A stretch of DNA of 51,666 bases from Pseudomonas sp. RIT-PI-AD (GCF_025642785.1 NZ_JANZKU010000028.1:1-51666); one strand, 5' to 3'; shown: positions 39,301-48,293, numbered from the stretch's first letter. Numbers and translations are program-made. The notes: generated by a model from the sequence alone, not told the origin.

Positions 39301-39890
39301 CGGTGATCGTCTACACCGGCCGCGACCTCACCCGGCGCGACGAAGAGGAACTGCTGAAGTATTCCCGCTCGATCATCATCAAGGGCGCGCGCTCGCCGGA
39401 GCGCCTGCTGGACGAAGTCACCCTGTTCCTGCACAAGGTGGAGTCGGAGATGTCCAGCGATCGCCAGCGCATGCTGCGGCTGGCGCGCAGCCAGGACAAG
39501 ACCCTCGAACAGGGCTGCGTGCTGGTGGTGGACGACGACGTGCGCAACATCTACGCCCTGAGCGGCGCCCTGGATCTCAAGGGTCTGAAGGTGGAGACCG
39601 CGCGCAATGGCCAGGAGGCGATCGACAAGCTGAACGAGGCCGAGCGCATCGATCTGGTGCTGATGGACATCATGATGCCGGTGATGGACGGCTACGAGGC
39701 GATGCGGCGGATACGCCAGAACCCGCGCTGGAAGGAGCTGCCGATCATCGCCGTCACCGCCAAGGCGATGAAGGACGACCAGGAGCTTTGCATGCAGGCC
39801 GGCGCCAACGATTACCTCGCCAAGCCCATCGACATCGAACGGCTGTGCTCGCTGATCCGCGTCTGGCTGCCGAAACGGCGGCGCTTCTGA
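36399..39890 (+). CDS. CHASE3-GAF hybrid histidine kinase with three receiver domains
   Basis: A 1163-residue protein from ATG 36399 with AGGAAG upstream. Order: membrane helix about 24-46; periplasmic CHASE3 domain about 47-184 (STIDQETGFRGYLLSGDPQF); second helix about 185-207; GAF domain about 253-388; long Gln/Glu-rich coiled coil to about 490 (QLNEELQVQQEELRAANEEL); HisKA with His503 in NMSHELRTPLNS; ATPase domain with NLLSNALKFTE, DTGIGI and GGTGLGLSIS; a Pro/Ala linker; then three receivers with phosphate acceptors Asp821 (ILLDIHLPDD), Asp943 (IIDLNLPDMQG) and Asp1090 (VLMDIMMPVMDG). No HPt domain is included, so phosphate must leave through a separate HPt protein or stay on the receivers. 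The second receiver has REC-like but weakly conserved ends. It diverges from the giant surface protein gene and may control it; its ligand is unknown. Confidence 0.92.
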   Translation: MANATLVDESGFRRILARNIRLPLGVGLAGAALFVVLIFYLLYVLSWVEHTDIVIGSTNDAYRSTIDQETGFRGYLLSGDPQFLQPYEQARPRLRADMESLRELVSDNPPQVSRARRIEALQAEWNQYASEMIERRRNGEDVVDKVRDGRGKQLIDGIRQEFGDFVALEQRLRHERNERATDTAILTIVCYVLFSLAFSGILVFFGRRDLLTLSSRYGDSLQKQLAYTEHLQQQAWLREGQSLLAERILGQQALPQIGKQLLEFLGGYLDVAVAALYVREDGGDLLRVATYGFSQAHPHSRERLSASEGLLGQAALGRRLVIFEGLPPDYLKVSSSLGEGFPLSVLAAPTESEGQVNGVLELGFLRALSPRDKAFVESITGNLGVSIEASRYRQRLQEVLAETQQLNEELQVQQEELRAANEELEDQSQVVLQSQADLEVQQTELEQTNLRLNEQTLRLVEQRDALDQQNRALNQARAQLEERAEELQRASRYKSEFLANMSHELRTPLNSALILAKVLTENRKGNLDSEQIRYAQMIYDSGNDLLRLISDILDISKVEAGRLDVHPEPTDIQQLMGDLDSAFREQAEDKGLTFSLGVQPGTPASIHTDQHRAEQVLRNLLSNALKFTERGVIDVQACPASGGVRFEVRDTGIGISAEQQKFIFDAFRQADGSNNRRFGGTGLGLSISRNLAQLLGGHIEVSSELGQGSCFSFWLPERIEGADPEASPAPTPTQTLPQRLPEPPAAPSPAPASRAASAIPDDRAQATPGSRSILVIEDDPQLAQILYELAHELEYRCLIAQTASEGSTLAEEQTPDAILLDIHLPDDSGLALLQRLKETPTTRHIPVHVISALDYSEPALHLGAIGYAQKPATRDELKDVFSKLEAKLTQKVKHVLLVEDNAQQRESISLLIGDEDIRITAVERGEQALELLRSEQFDCMIIDLNLPDMQGNELFERMTRDENYSFPPVIVYTGRDLTRRDEEELLKYSRSIIIKGARSPERLLDEVTLFLHKVESEMSSDRQRMLRLARSQDKTLEQGCVLVVDDDVRNIYALSGALDLKGLKVETARNGQEAIDKLNEAERIDLVLMDIMMPVMDGYEAMRRIRQNPRWKELPIIAVTAKAMKDDQELCMQAGANDYLAKPIDIERLCSLIRVWLPKRRRF

Positions 39891-40034
39891 GGCCGGACGC
39901 GGGAGAAGGGTCTTTCGCCGCCCGGTCGCCCACGGCGCCGATCCCGCCAGGATGGGCGTCGCGTGAGTCGACAGGCGCCGGGTAAGCAGGGTTCACTGTG
40001 CAGCGGTTCGCTTGCGAAATGGAGGAGGGTGGCG

Positions 40035-40493
40035 ATGGGCAGCGACATTCGGTTGGCACGGCGGTCCGACGCGGCGGCGGTGAGCGGGGTGATTCTCGCG
40101 GCGCTTCGGGAGAGCAATGCCCGGGATTACTCCGCCGAGGTCATCGCCCGGGTCGAGACGAGCTTCGGCCCGGCGGCGGTGGAACGGCTGATCGAGCAGC
40201 GGCAGGTCTACGTGGCCCTGCTGGAGGGGCGGATTCTCGGCACCGCCAGCCTGGACGGAGCCGTGGTGCGCTCGGTGTTCGTCGCGCCCGAGGCGCAGGG
40301 CCGCGGCATCGGCCGGGCGTTGATGGCCGAAGTCGAACGGGCGGCGCGGGCGGCCGGGGTGCGTAGCCTGGCGGTGCCGGCGTCGATTACCGCGGAGTCT
40401 TTCTACGCCGGGCTGGGCTTCGAAACCGTGGAGACCCGTTACCACGGGGAGGAGCGCACCCTGGTGATGCGCCGCGACCTGGCGCCCCTGTAG
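40035..40493 (+). CDS. GNAT family N-acetyltransferase
   Basis: A 152-residue protein starting at ATG 40035 behind a strong GGAGGAGGG at 40021-40029, which rules out the longer open frame upstream. The N-terminus IRLARRSDAAAVSGVILAAL is the typical first strand and helix. Acetyl-CoA binding motif A is VRSVFVAPEAQGRGIGRALM, containing the Q/RxxGxG pyrophosphate loop, and motif B is TAESFYAGLGFETVE. GNAT enzymes transfer an acetyl group from acetyl-CoA to an amine on a small molecule or protein. The substrate cannot be read from the sequence. It stands alone between the kinase and a DUF72 gene, 144 bases downstream of the kinase, and nothing ties it to either. Confidence 0.9.
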   Translation: MGSDIRLARRSDAAAVSGVILAALRESNARDYSAEVIARVETSFGPAAVERLIEQRQVYVALLEGRILGTASLDGAVVRSVFVAPEAQGRGIGRALMAEVERAARAAGVRSLAVPASITAESFYAGLGFETVETRYHGEERTLVMRRDLAPL

Positions 40494-40845
40494 CCGCTCC
40501 GGGCGCTGCCACGACGGTCCCTCCGCCTGGACGGAACCAGGCCACGCTCTGTTGAACCTTCGGGTGAGGCGCTTGCAGAGGGCGTGCCCCACATCCGGCG
40601 GCGAAGGCTGCCGATCCTCGGCGAGCGCGGGCGCCTTTCCTGCAAGAGCCTGATCCGCTGGCGGTCGGCCAGTCCAGGGCGTGCCCGCGCTGCGGATTTA
40701 CGGTCGCGCCGGCCGTTGCCCCGGCTGCGGCCGGTTTCGCTCCGAGGGGCGCGTCCTCGAACGAGTCCCGGCGCGGCTAGAGAGGGCACCTCCAGGCGCA
40801 ACGCCGGGTCGGATATCGGGTGGCCATTCAACAGGAGTGCCGAGC
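40494..40845. other. Intergenic stretch upstream of the DUF72 gene
   Basis: About 350 GC-rich bases with only chance open frames; no convincing gene, RNA or repeat. AGGAG at 40833-40837 is the ribosome binding site of the next gene. Confidence 0.5.
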
Positions 40846-41592
40846 ATGGGTGTCGCCGCCCCGGAAGACCCGCCGATTTACCTCGGGTGCGCGGGCTGGA
40901 GCCTGCCGCGCGAGCAGTGGCCGGCATTCGCCGCCGAGGGCACGCACCTGCAGCGCTATGCCTCGCGGCTGAATGCCGTGGAGCTGAACAGCTCCTTCTA
41001 TCGTCCCCACCGGCCCGCCACCTACGCCAAATGGGCGGAAAGCGTGCCGCCCGGCTTTCGCTTCTCGGTGAAAGTCCCGAAGTGGATCACCCATGAAAAC
41101 CGGTTGCGCGACTGCGAGGCCGCGCTGGACGAATTCCTCGGCCAGTGCAGCCAACTGGGCGACCGGCTCGGCTGCCTGCTGATCCAACTGCCGCCCTCGC
41201 TGGCCTACGAGGCGGCGACGGCGGAGACCTTTCTCGCCGCGTTGCGCGAGCGCTATGAAGGCCTGGCGGTCATCGAGCCGCGGCATGCCAGCTGGCGCGA
41301 GGCCGACGAACTGCTGCGGCGCACGCGCATCGGCTGGGTGGCGGCCGATCCCGCGCCCATCGGTGGCTATGACGCGCCCCTCGGCTGGCGCGGCCTGGCC
41401 TACTACCGGCTGCATGGCTCGCCGCGGATTTACTATTCGGTCTACGACCGCCCCTGGCTGGAGCGCCTGGCGGCGCGCATCGCGGCCGACCGCGCGTGCG
41501 CCCGGCCGGTCTGGTGCATCTTCGACAACACCGCCGGCGGCGCGGCCGTGCCCAATGCCCTGGAGTTACGGGCGCTGCTCGGCGAAGGATGA
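40846..41592 (+). CDS. DUF72 domain protein (YecE-like TIM-barrel)
   Basis: A 248-residue protein with ATG at 40846 preceded by AGGAG. It has the DUF72 sequence plan: IYLGCAGWSLPREQWPAF, then YASRLNAVELNSSFYRPHRP, FRFSVKVPKWITH, LGCLLIQLPPSLAY, AVIEPRHASW, YYRLHGSPRIYYSVY and CIFDNTAGGAAVPNAL. The family adopts a TIM-barrel and is very widespread, but no reaction has been established for it. It is somewhat shorter than many members because the inserted loops are brief. Orientation toward the convergent AEC carrier gene (12-base gap between stops) does not suggest a shared function. Confidence 0.92.
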   Translation: MGVAAPEDPPIYLGCAGWSLPREQWPAFAAEGTHLQRYASRLNAVELNSSFYRPHRPATYAKWAESVPPGFRFSVKVPKWITHENRLRDCEAALDEFLGQCSQLGDRLGCLLIQLPPSLAYEAATAETFLAALRERYEGLAVIEPRHASWREADELLRRTRIGWVAADPAPIGGYDAPLGWRGLAYYRLHGSPRIYYSVYDRPWLERLAARIAADRACARPVWCIFDNTAGGAAVPNALELRALLGEG

Positions 41593-41603
41593 GCCCCCGG
41601 ACG

Positions 41604-42545
41604 TCACAGCCCGAGCAGGTAGAGGCAGATCGACAGGGTCACCAGCGAGCCCAGGGTCGAGACCAGGATCACCCGCGACACCACTGCCGCTTCGCGCTGG
41701 TAGAACTCGGCGAGCATGTAGGGGCCGGTGCCGGTGGGCAGCGCGCTGAGCAACAGCGCGGAATTGGCCCACAGCGGCGGCAGGTGCAGCAACGGGAAGG
41801 CGATGACCCAGGTGATCGCTGGCTGGCCGATCAGCTTGATCAGCACGATGGGCGTGGCGCCGCGGCTGGAGCCTTGCTGTTCCTGGGCGAGGAACAGCCC
41901 GAGCGACACCAGCGCACAGGGTGTGGTGGCGTTGCCGAGCAGGTTGAGCAACTGGTGTACCGGGCCGGGCAGGGGCTGCCCGCCCAGGGCCCAGCAGGCG
42001 CCGAGGATCGGCGAGACGATCAGCGGGTTCTTCGCCAGCGCCTTGAACACCTTGAGCAGGGCGTGGTGCAGGCTCTTTTCGGTTTGCAGGCCGATCTCGA
42101 TGCACACCACCGCCAGGGTGAAGAGCACGCACACCACCAGGATCGAGGCGATCAGCGCCGGTTCCAGGCCTTCCGGGCCGAACACCAGGGTGCACAGCGG
42201 AATGCCGATGAACCCGGTATTGGCGTAGGAGGCGCTGAGGCTGTCGATGCTCGCGTCCACCAGCCGCGGATGGCCGTCGGCCTGGCGGCGCAGGCGGTAG
42301 GCGAGGGTCAGCAGGTACACCGCCAGGCAGCCGCCGCTGAAGGCCAGCAGGAACCCGGGTTGCCAGATCTGCGCCCAGGTGGAGCCCGCGGTCACCTGGA
42401 ACAACAGCGAGGGCAACCCCAGCCAGACCACGAATTTGTTGATTTCCGCGGCGGCCGTGGAGCCGAGGCGGCCGGTCCGCCGGCACAGGTAGCCGACCAG
42501 GATCAGGGCGAAGATTGGCAGTACGACGTTGGTGACGGAATACAT
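41604..42545 (-). CDS. AEC (auxin efflux carrier) family transporter
   Basis: A 313-residue integral membrane protein read leftward from ATG 42545. About ten hydrophobic helices alternate with short polar loops: VLPIFALILVGYLCRR, FVVWLGLPSLLFQV, GFLLAFSGGCLAVYLLTLAY, then ASYANTGFIGIPLCTLVFG (the conserved NxGxxGxP block of this family), LILVVCVLFTLAVV-like helix, NPLIVSPILGACWAL, LLGNATTPCALVSLGLFLAQ and ALPTGTGPYMLAEFY. AEC proteins export or exchange organic anions such as malate; the substrate is not predictable. The start is the first Met with a normal N-terminal helix; a longer frame upstream lacks sense. It diverges from a LysR regulator, the usual arrangement for regulator and target. 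Confidence 0.9.
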   Translation of the reverse strand: MYSVTNVVLPIFALILVGYLCRRTGRLGSTAAAEINKFVVWLGLPSLLFQVTAGSTWAQIWQPGFLLAFSGGCLAVYLLTLAYRLRRQADGHPRLVDASIDSLSASYANTGFIGIPLCTLVFGPEGLEPALIASILVVCVLFTLAVVCIEIGLQTEKSLHHALLKVFKALAKNPLIVSPILGACWALGGQPLPGPVHQLLNLLGNATTPCALVSLGLFLAQEQQGSSRGATPIVLIKLIGQPAITWVIAFPLLHLPPLWANSALLLSALPTGTGPYMLAEFYQREAAVVSRVILVSTLGSLVTLSICLYLLGL

Positions 42546-42590
42546 GGACGCGGCACCCGGGAGAAGAGGCGGGCAGCATAAAAGTTGGCG

Positions 42591-42633
42591 ACCGATACGG
42601 TCCAATGCTATCAAGTGGCGAGATCGATACGGT
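42591..42633. promoter_or_regulatory. Paired operator-like sites between the AEC carrier and LysR genes
   Basis: CGATACGGT occurs twice, at 42593-42601 and 42625-42633, 32 bases apart, which is three helix turns. The first lies in the palindrome ACCG-ATA-CGGT (42591-42601). LysR regulators bind such paired dyads in the gap between their own gene and a divergent target, so these sites are good candidates for the regulator encoded at 42644. Confidence 0.55.
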
Positions 42634-42643
42634 TCGCGCATAA

Positions 42644-43528
42644 ATGATAGATTTCCGCCAACTCCGCTATTTCGTCGCCCTGGCCGAGCAGCTGCACTTC
42701 GGCCGCGCCGCCAGGCGCCTGAACCTCACCCAGCCGCCCCTGAGCCGGCAGATCGCCGCCCTGGAGGCCGAGCTGGGTACGCCGCTGCTGATCCGCAACT
42801 CGCGCAACGTGACCCTGACCCCGGCGGGGCAGAGGTTCCATCGCCATGCCCGGCAGTTATTGGGCGACCTGGACGCCGCGGTGCGCGATACCCGCTCGGT
42901 GGCCCTGGGCGAGCACGGGCGGCTGGCCCTGGGCTTCACCATGCTGGCCGCCTGGAACGTCCTGCCGCCGCTGCTCAAGCACTACACCGCGGCGCATCCG
43001 CGGGTCGAACTGGCCCTGGAAGAGGTGCTGCCGCGGGATCTTCTCCAGGCGCTGTTGGACGGGCGCGTGGACGTCGGCCTGTCCTTCGCCGGCCCCCTTC
43101 CCGAAGCGCTGCGCTACCAGCCGCTGTACCGCGAGGCACTGTGCGTGGCGCTGCCCAGGGAGCATCCGTTGAGCGCCTGCGAGCCGGTCGCCGTCGGCGA
43201 CCTGCGCCAGGAAGCGTTCATCGCCTTCCCCCAAGCCACCGCGCCGAGCCTCTACCGGGCCCTGATGGCCTGCTGTCGCGACAACGGCTTCGAACCGCGG
43301 ATCGCCCTGGAAACCCACATGCAGCAGACCATCGTCAACCTGGTGGCCGAGGGCCTGGGCGTCGCCCTGGTGCCTGACTCCATGCGTAAGCTGCAACTGC
43401 CGGGCGTGGTCTTCCGCGCCCTCGACGCCTCGCCCCTGGTCGAGCAGGGCATGCTCTGGCATGCCGGCAACGACAACCCCTGCCTGCCGGACCTGCTGGC
43501 CTGTGCCCGGGCGCGGCCGGGCGAGTGA
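42644..43528 (+). CDS. LysR family transcriptional regulator
   Basis: A 294-residue protein starting at ATG 42644. The N-terminal winged helix-turn-helix is plain: RQLRYFVALAEQLHFGRAAR followed by RLNLTQPPLSRQIAALEAEL and LTPAGQRF, ending about residue 65. The effector-binding domain follows in two lobes (GRLALGFTMLAAWNVLPPLL, GRVDVGLSFAG, REALCVALPREHPLS, LVAEGLGVALVPDSM). Members are tetramers that usually activate a divergent operon on binding a small molecule, here most likely the AEC carrier gene. The close relatives CatR/BenM-like share the LHFGRAARRLNLTQPPLSRQ start, so an aromatic or carboxylate inducer is possible but not proven. Confidence 0.93.
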   Translation: MIDFRQLRYFVALAEQLHFGRAARRLNLTQPPLSRQIAALEAELGTPLLIRNSRNVTLTPAGQRFHRHARQLLGDLDAAVRDTRSVALGEHGRLALGFTMLAAWNVLPPLLKHYTAAHPRVELALEEVLPRDLLQALLDGRVDVGLSFAGPLPEALRYQPLYREALCVALPREHPLSACEPVAVGDLRQEAFIAFPQATAPSLYRALMACCRDNGFEPRIALETHMQQTIVNLVAEGLGVALVPDSMRKLQLPGVVFRALDASPLVEQGMLWHAGNDNPCLPDLLACARARPGE

Positions 43529-43621
43529 TTCGCCCGGCGATCCAGGGTTGGCCTGGCCGGCACGCCTCCAGGCGGACCCGGCGAGCGGGGCGCGGGCTTT
43601 AGCGTTCCTCGCCGCGTGCGG

Positions 43622-43647
43622 CGCCCCAAGGCCGGTCCCTTGGGGCG
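43622..43647. terminator. Perfect 10-bp hairpin downstream of the LysR gene
   Basis: CGCCCCAAGG (43622-43631) pairs fully with CCTTGGGGCG (43638-43647) around a six-base loop CCGGTC, about 93 bases after the LysR stop. No T-run follows, so it is a weak candidate terminator, separating the LysR transcript from the kdp operon. Confidence 0.4.
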
Positions 43648-43715
43648 GAGCAGCGCGTCCCGCGGGTAGGGCGCCCGCGCCGTTTCCCTCGGCCCTGCCG
43701 CCAATCCATACGTTT

Positions 43716-43756
43716 TCTTTACGCGTCCGCCGCCAACCCCACTCGAATCTTTACGC
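43716..43756 (+). promoter_or_regulatory. Direct repeats upstream of kdpF, candidate KdpE operator
   Basis: TCTTTACGC occurs at 43716-43724 and 43748-43756, 32 bases apart and in phase on the helix. They sit 50-90 bases before kdpF in the only T-rich patch of this intergenic region. KdpE in enteric bacteria binds a T-rich stretch just upstream of the kdp promoter, so a similar role here is likely but inferred. No clear -10 box was recognised. Confidence 0.5.
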
Positions 43757-43808
43757 CCGCCCTGTCGAGAATTCTCCAGCGGTACCTGCCGCCTAAAGGA
43801 GCATTCAC

Positions 43809-43898
43809 ATGAGCATTCTCGACGGGCTGTCCCTGGGCTTGGCCCTGGGTCTTTTCATTTACCTGCTGGCCGCGCTGCTGCGCGCCGGGCGCGGCTAG
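43809..43898 (+). CDS. kdpF: KdpF, small membrane subunit of the potassium ATPase
   Basis: A 29-residue peptide with ATG at 43809 and AAAGGAG just upstream. It is a single membrane helix (LSLGLALGLFIYLLAALLRA) with a short basic end, RAGRG. KdpF stabilises the KdpFABC complex in the inner membrane. Small size is normal for the family, and its place directly before kdpA, nine bases away, confirms the call. Confidence 0.93.
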   Translation: MSILDGLSLGLALGLFIYLLAALLRAGRG

Positions 43899-43907
43899 GA
43901 GAGGCCC

Positions 43908-45605
43908 ATGCAGTTCCACGATTACGGGCTGATCCTGGCTTTCCTGGTTCTCGTCCTGGCCCCCGCGCCCTTCCTCGGGCGCTACTTCTTCAAGGCCCTG
44001 GAGGGGCAGCGAACCCTGCTGAGTCCGCTCCTGCGGCCGCTGGAGACCCTTTGCTACCGGATGTCCGGGGTCGACCCCGACGCGCAGCAGGATTGGAAGA
44101 CCTACCTGCTCGCCCTGCTGGCCTTCACCCTGGTCAGCCTGCTGGCGCTGTTCATCCTCCTCATGGGCCAGGGCTGGCTGCCGTTGAACCCGCAGCATCT
44201 GCCCGGGATGGAATGGACGCTGGCGTTCAACACCACCGTGAGCTTCGTTACCAACACCAACTGGCAGGCCTACAGCGGCGAGGCGTCGCTCAGCTATTTC
44301 AGCCAGATGCTCGGGCTGACCGTGCAGAACTTCGTCAGCCCCGCGGTGGGGACTGCCGTGCTGGTGGCGTTCTGCCGGGGCATCGGTCGGCGCTCGACCC
44401 GCGAGCTGGGCAACTTCTGGGTCGACCTGACCCGCGCGACCCTCTATGTGCTGCTGCCGCTGTGCCTGCCGCTGGCGCTGTTCCTGGTCTGGCAGGGCGT
44501 GCCGCAGACCTTTCTCGACTACGCCCACGCGCTGACCCTGCAGGGCGGCCAGCAGAATATCCCGCTCGGGCCGGCGGCCAGCCAGATCGCCATCAAGCAG
44601 CTCGGCACCAACGGCGGCGGCTTCTTCGGCGCCAACTCGACGCACCCCTTCGAGAACCCGACGGCCTGGAGCAACCTGCTGATGACCGCGGCGCTGATCC
44701 AGATCCCGGCGGCGCTGGTGTTCACCTTCGGCCATTACGTCAAGGACTTGCGCCAAGGGCGGGCGATCCTCGCCAGCATGCTGGTCCTTTTCGCGCTCGG
44801 CACCGCCGGCACCCTCTACGCCGAGTTGCAACCCAACCCGGCGCTGGCCAGGCTACCGGTCGAGCAGCGCGGTTCGCTGGAGGGCAAGGAAGTGCGCTTC
44901 GGCAGCGTCGCCTCGGCGCTCTACGCGTCCACCACCACCGCCGCCTCCAACGGCTCGGTGAACGCCATGCACGACAGCCTCAGCCCGCTCGGCGGCATGC
45001 TGCCGCTGTTCAACATGATGCTCGGCGAAGTGATCTTCGGCGGGGTCGGCGCGGGCCTCTACGGCATGCTGCTGTTCGTGCTGATCGCGGTGTTCCTCGC
45101 CGGGCTGATGATCGGGCGTACCCCGGAGTACCTCGGCAAGAAACTCGAGGCCCGCGAAGTGCGCCTGCTGGTGGCGACCCTGCTGGTGATGCCGATCGGC
45201 GTGCTGGTGCTCACGGCCTTGTCCACCAGCCTCGCCGGGCCGGCCGCCTCGGTGAGCAATCCCGGCGCCCACGGTTTCAGCCAGGCGCTGTACGCCTACA
45301 CCTCGGGCACCGCCAACAACGGCTCGGCGTTCGCCGGTTTTTCCGCCAACACCGCCTACCACAACCTGATGATCGGCCTGGCCATGCTGATCGGCCGCTT
45401 CGGCTACATCCTGCCGATCCTGGCCATCGCCGGCAGCCTGGCGGCGAAGAACCGCGCGCCCCTGGGTGCCAACAGCTTCCCGACCCAGGGTCCGCTGTTC
45501 GTCGTGTTGCTGACCCTGACCATCCTGCTGATCGGCGGTTTGACCTTCCTGCCGGCCCTGGCCCTCGGCCCCATCGCCGAGCACCTCGGTCAATTGGCCT
45601 CCTGA
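43908..45605 (+). CDS. kdpA: KdpA, potassium-binding channel-like subunit of Kdp-ATPase
   Basis: A 565-residue membrane protein from ATG 43908 behind AGGAGAGG. KdpA belongs to the superfamily of K+ transporters and takes up potassium with very high affinity. The four selectivity-filter regions are all visible: [54 protein letters not shown], and [19 protein letters not shown]. About ten membrane helices surround them. Length and motifs match the enteric protein of 557 residues, so it should be functional. It is the second gene of a close-packed operon; the next gene begins nine bases after its stop. Confidence 0.97.
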   Translation: MQFHDYGLILAFLVLVLAPAPFLGRYFFKALEGQRTLLSPLLRPLETLCYRMSGVDPDAQQDWKTYLLALLAFTLVSLLALFILLMGQGWLPLNPQHLPGMEWTLAFNTTVSFVTNTNWQAYSGEASLSYFSQMLGLTVQNFVSPAVGTAVLVAFCRGIGRRSTRELGNFWVDLTRATLYVLLPLCLPLALFLVWQGVPQTFLDYAHALTLQGGQQNIPLGPAASQIAIKQLGTNGGGFFGANSTHPFENPTAWSNLLMTAALIQIPAALVFTFGHYVKDLRQGRAILASMLVLFALGTAGTLYAELQPNPALARLPVEQRGSLEGKEVRFGSVASALYASTTTAASNGSVNAMHDSLSPLGGMLPLFNMMLGEVIFGGVGAGLYGMLLFVLIAVFLAGLMIGRTPEYLGKKLEAREVRLLVATLLVMPIGVLVLTALSTSLAGPAASVSNPGAHGFSQALYAYTSGTANNGSAFAGFSANTAYHNLMIGLAMLIGRFGYILPILAIAGSLAAKNRAPLGANSFPTQGPLFVVLLTLTILLIGGLTFLPALALGPIAEHLGQLAS

Positions 45606-45614
45606 GGAATCCCC

Positions 45615-47669
45615 ATGAATCCGTCCACTCCGGCGCTGCCCCGCAGCGCCCCGCAACAGGCTCCCACCACCTTTTCCGCGCTGTGGCGGCCGGCGTTGCG
45701 CCAGGCCTTCGTCAAGCTCGACCCACGCGGCCTGCTGCGCTCGCCGGTGATGTTCGTGGTCGAGGCCACCGCGGCGCTCACCACGCTGCTCTGCTGGCTG
45801 CCCGACCCGGCGGTCTCCCGCGGCCTGGCGTTGCAGATCGCCCTCTGGCTGTGGTTCACCGTGCTGTTCGCCAACTTCGCCGAAGCCCTCGCCGAAGGCC
45901 GTGGCAAGGCCCGCGCCGACAGCCTCAAGGCCGGCAGCCAGGGCCTCACCGCGCGGCGGCGCAATGCCGCCGGGGCGTTCGAGACGGTGGCGGCGAGCGA
46001 CCTGCGCCAGGGCGATCAGGTCCTGGTGCAGGCTGGCGAGCTGATCCCCGGCGACGGCGAGGTGATCGAGGGCATCGCCGCGGTCGACGAGGCGGCCATC
46101 ACCGGCGAATCGGCGCCGGTGATCCGCGAGTCCGGTGGCGACCGTTCGGCGGTCACCGGCAACACCCGGGTGGTGTCCGACCGCCTGCTGGTGCGGATCA
46201 CCGCCAACCCCGGCGAATCCACCCTGGATCGGATGATCGCCCTGGTGGAAGGCGCCAAGCGCCAGAAGACCCCCAACGAGGTGGCCCTGGACATCCTGCT
46301 GATCGGCCTGACGCTGATCTTCCTGCTGGTGGTGGTCAGCCTGCAGCCGTTCGCCCGATTCGCCGGCGGCGACCTGCCGCTGGTGTACCTGGCGGCGCTG
46401 CTGGTGACGCTGATCCCCACCACCATCGGCGGGCTGCTCTCGGCCATCGGCATCGCTGGCATGGACCGCCTGGTGCGGCTCAACGTGATCGCCAAGTCCG
46501 GGCGCGCGGTGGAGGCCGCCGGCGACGTGCACGTGCTGCTGCTGGACAAGACCGGCACCATCACCTTCGGCAACCGCCGCTGCACGGCCATGGCCAAGGC
46601 GCCCGGGGTCACCACCCAGGTCCTCGCCGAGGCCGCGTTGCTGGCATCCCTGGCCGACGACACCGCCGAAGGCAAGTCCATCGTCGAGTACCTGCGCGGC
46701 CTGGCGCCGGCGCAAACGCCGACCCCCGGCACCCTCGACCCCATCGCCTTCAGCGCCGAGACCCGGCTGTCCGGCGCCGATTGCGAGGGTCACGCCTATC
46801 GCAAGGGCGCGGTGGACGCGGTGCTCGGCTACCTGGGCCTGGCGCGCGCCGACCTGCCGGCGTCCCTGGCGCGGGAAATCGAGAAGATCGCCCAGAGCGG
46901 CGGCACACCGCTGCTGGTGGCCGGCGACGGCCGGCTGCTCGGCGCGATCCATCTCAAGGACGTGGTCAAGCCGGGCATCCGCGAGCGCTTCGCCGAGTTG
47001 CGCCAGATGGGCATCCGCACGGTGATGGTGACCGGCGACAACCCGCTGACCGCCGCGGCGATCGCCGCCGAGGCCGGGGTCGACGACCTGATCGCCGAGG
47101 CCACGCCGGAAAAGAAACTGCAGCGCATCCGCAGCGAGCAGGCCGAAGGCAAGATGGTCGCGATGTGCGGCGACGGCGCCAACGATGCGCCGGCGCTGGC
47201 CCAGGCCGACGTGGGCCTGGCGATGAACGACGGCACCCAGGCGGCGCGGGAGGCGGCCAACCTGGTGGACCTGGATTCCGACCCGACCAAGCTGCTCGAC
47301 GTGGTGCGGGTCGGCAAGGAGCTGCTGGTCACCCGTGGCGCGCTCACCACCTTTTCGGTGGCCAACGACGTGGCCAAGTACTTCGCCATCCTCCCGGCGC
47401 TGTTCGCCGGGATCTACCCGCAGCTCGGCGCGCTGGACCTGATGCGCCTGCACAGCCCGCAGAGCGCGATCCTCTCGGCCATCGTCTTCAACGCCCTGAT
47501 CATCGTCGTGCTGATTCCCCTGGCGTTGCGCGGCGTGCGGGTGCGAGCGCTGGACGCGGCGAGCCTGCTGCGGCGCAACCTGCTGCTCTATGGCCTGGGC
47601 GGGATCCTCGCGCCCTTCGTCGGGATCAAGTCGATCGATCTGCTGCTCAGCGGCCTCGGCCTGGTGTGA
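45615..47669 (+). CDS. kdpB: KdpB, P-type ATPase subunit of Kdp
   Basis: A 684-residue P-type ATPase (P1A) starting at ATG 45615. The actuator loop TGESAPV begins at Thr163, the phosphorylation site is Asp311 in [14 protein letters not shown], and the hinge is [20 protein letters not shown] with the first Asp520. It hydrolyses ATP and drives K+ from KdpA into the cell. N-terminal helices lie after [18 protein letters not shown]. No catalytic residue is missing. Start and spacing leave no doubt about operon membership. KdpB activity is commonly switched off by phosphorylation of the serine in TGES at high potassium; that serine is present. Confidence 0.97.
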   Translation: MNPSTPALPRSAPQQAPTTFSALWRPALRQAFVKLDPRGLLRSPVMFVVEATAALTTLLCWLPDPAVSRGLALQIALWLWFTVLFANFAEALAEGRGKARADSLKAGSQGLTARRRNAAGAFETVAASDLRQGDQVLVQAGELIPGDGEVIEGIAAVDEAAITGESAPVIRESGGDRSAVTGNTRVVSDRLLVRITANPGESTLDRMIALVEGAKRQKTPNEVALDILLIGLTLIFLLVVVSLQPFARFAGGDLPLVYLAALLVTLIPTTIGGLLSAIGIAGMDRLVRLNVIAKSGRAVEAAGDVHVLLLDKTGTITFGNRRCTAMAKAPGVTTQVLAEAALLASLADDTAEGKSIVEYLRGLAPAQTPTPGTLDPIAFSAETRLSGADCEGHAYRKGAVDAVLGYLGLARADLPASLAREIEKIAQSGGTPLLVAGDGRLLGAIHLKDVVKPGIRERFAELRQMGIRTVMVTGDNPLTAAAIAAEAGVDDLIAEATPEKKLQRIRSEQAEGKMVAMCGDGANDAPALAQADVGLAMNDGTQAAREAANLVDLDSDPTKLLDVVRVGKELLVTRGALTTFSVANDVAKYFAILPALFAGIYPQLGALDLMRLHSPQSAILSAIVFNALIIVVLIPLALRGVRVRALDAASLLRRNLLLYGLGGILAPFVGIKSIDLLLSGLGLV

Positions 47670-47721
47670 CCCCCTGGCCCTTCCCCGTAGGGAAGGGCTC
47701 TATTTCCTGGAGAACAGCCTC

Positions 47722-48288
47722 ATGTTCGAACATTTTCGCCCGGCATTCTGCCTGCTGGCGCTGCTCGGCCTGATCACCGGCGTCGCCTATCCCCTGAGCG
47801 TCACCGCCATCGCCCAACTGGCGTTTCCCGAGCAGGCCAACGGCAGTCTGGTGCGCGACGCCAGCGGCCGCGTGCGTGGCAGCCTGCTGCTGGCGCAACC
47901 CTTCGAGGGCGCGGAGTGGTTCCAGCCGCGGCCATCCGCCACCGGGTTCGTGACCCTGGGCAGCGGCGCGAGCAACCTGGCGCCGAGCAACCCGGCGCTG
48001 GCCCAGCGGATCGCCACCGACGCCCAGCGCCTCGGCGGTACCCGGGCGGCGCCGGTGCCGCTGGAGTTGCTGACCACCTCCGGCAGCGGCCTCGACCCGC
48101 ACCTGTCGCCCGCGGCGGCGCGCTACCAGGTGCCGCGCATCGCCGCCGCCCGTGGCCTGCCGCCGGCGAGCCTGGAACGACTGATCGAGCGCACCCTGGA
48201 GCGGCCGCTGGTGGGTCCCGAAGTGGTCAACGTGCTGGCCCTGAACCGGGCCCTGGCCGACAATCGCCTTTCCGCCCGTCCCGAGTGA
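47722..48288 (+). CDS. kdpC: KdpC, periplasmic-facing subunit of Kdp-ATPase
   Basis: A 188-residue protein from ATG 47722 behind GGAG. One N-terminal membrane helix ([20 protein letters not shown]) is followed by the conserved [20 protein letters not shown] block, an [10 protein letters not shown] segment and [20 protein letters not shown], all diagnostic for KdpC. It probably assists assembly or ATP binding of the complex. A 52-base gap after kdpB contains a short GC-rich repeat (CCTTCCCCGTAGGGAAGG), which may form a small hairpin within the transcript and might lower expression downstream. Its stop lies five bases before kdpD. Confidence 0.96.
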   Translation: MFEHFRPAFCLLALLGLITGVAYPLSVTAIAQLAFPEQANGSLVRDASGRVRGSLLLAQPFEGAEWFQPRPSATGFVTLGSGASNLAPSNPALAQRIATDAQRLGGTRAAPVPLELLTTSGSGLDPHLSPAAARYQVPRIAAARGLPPASLERLIERTLERPLVGPEVVNVLALNRALADNRLSARPE

Positions 48289-48293
48289 AGACC

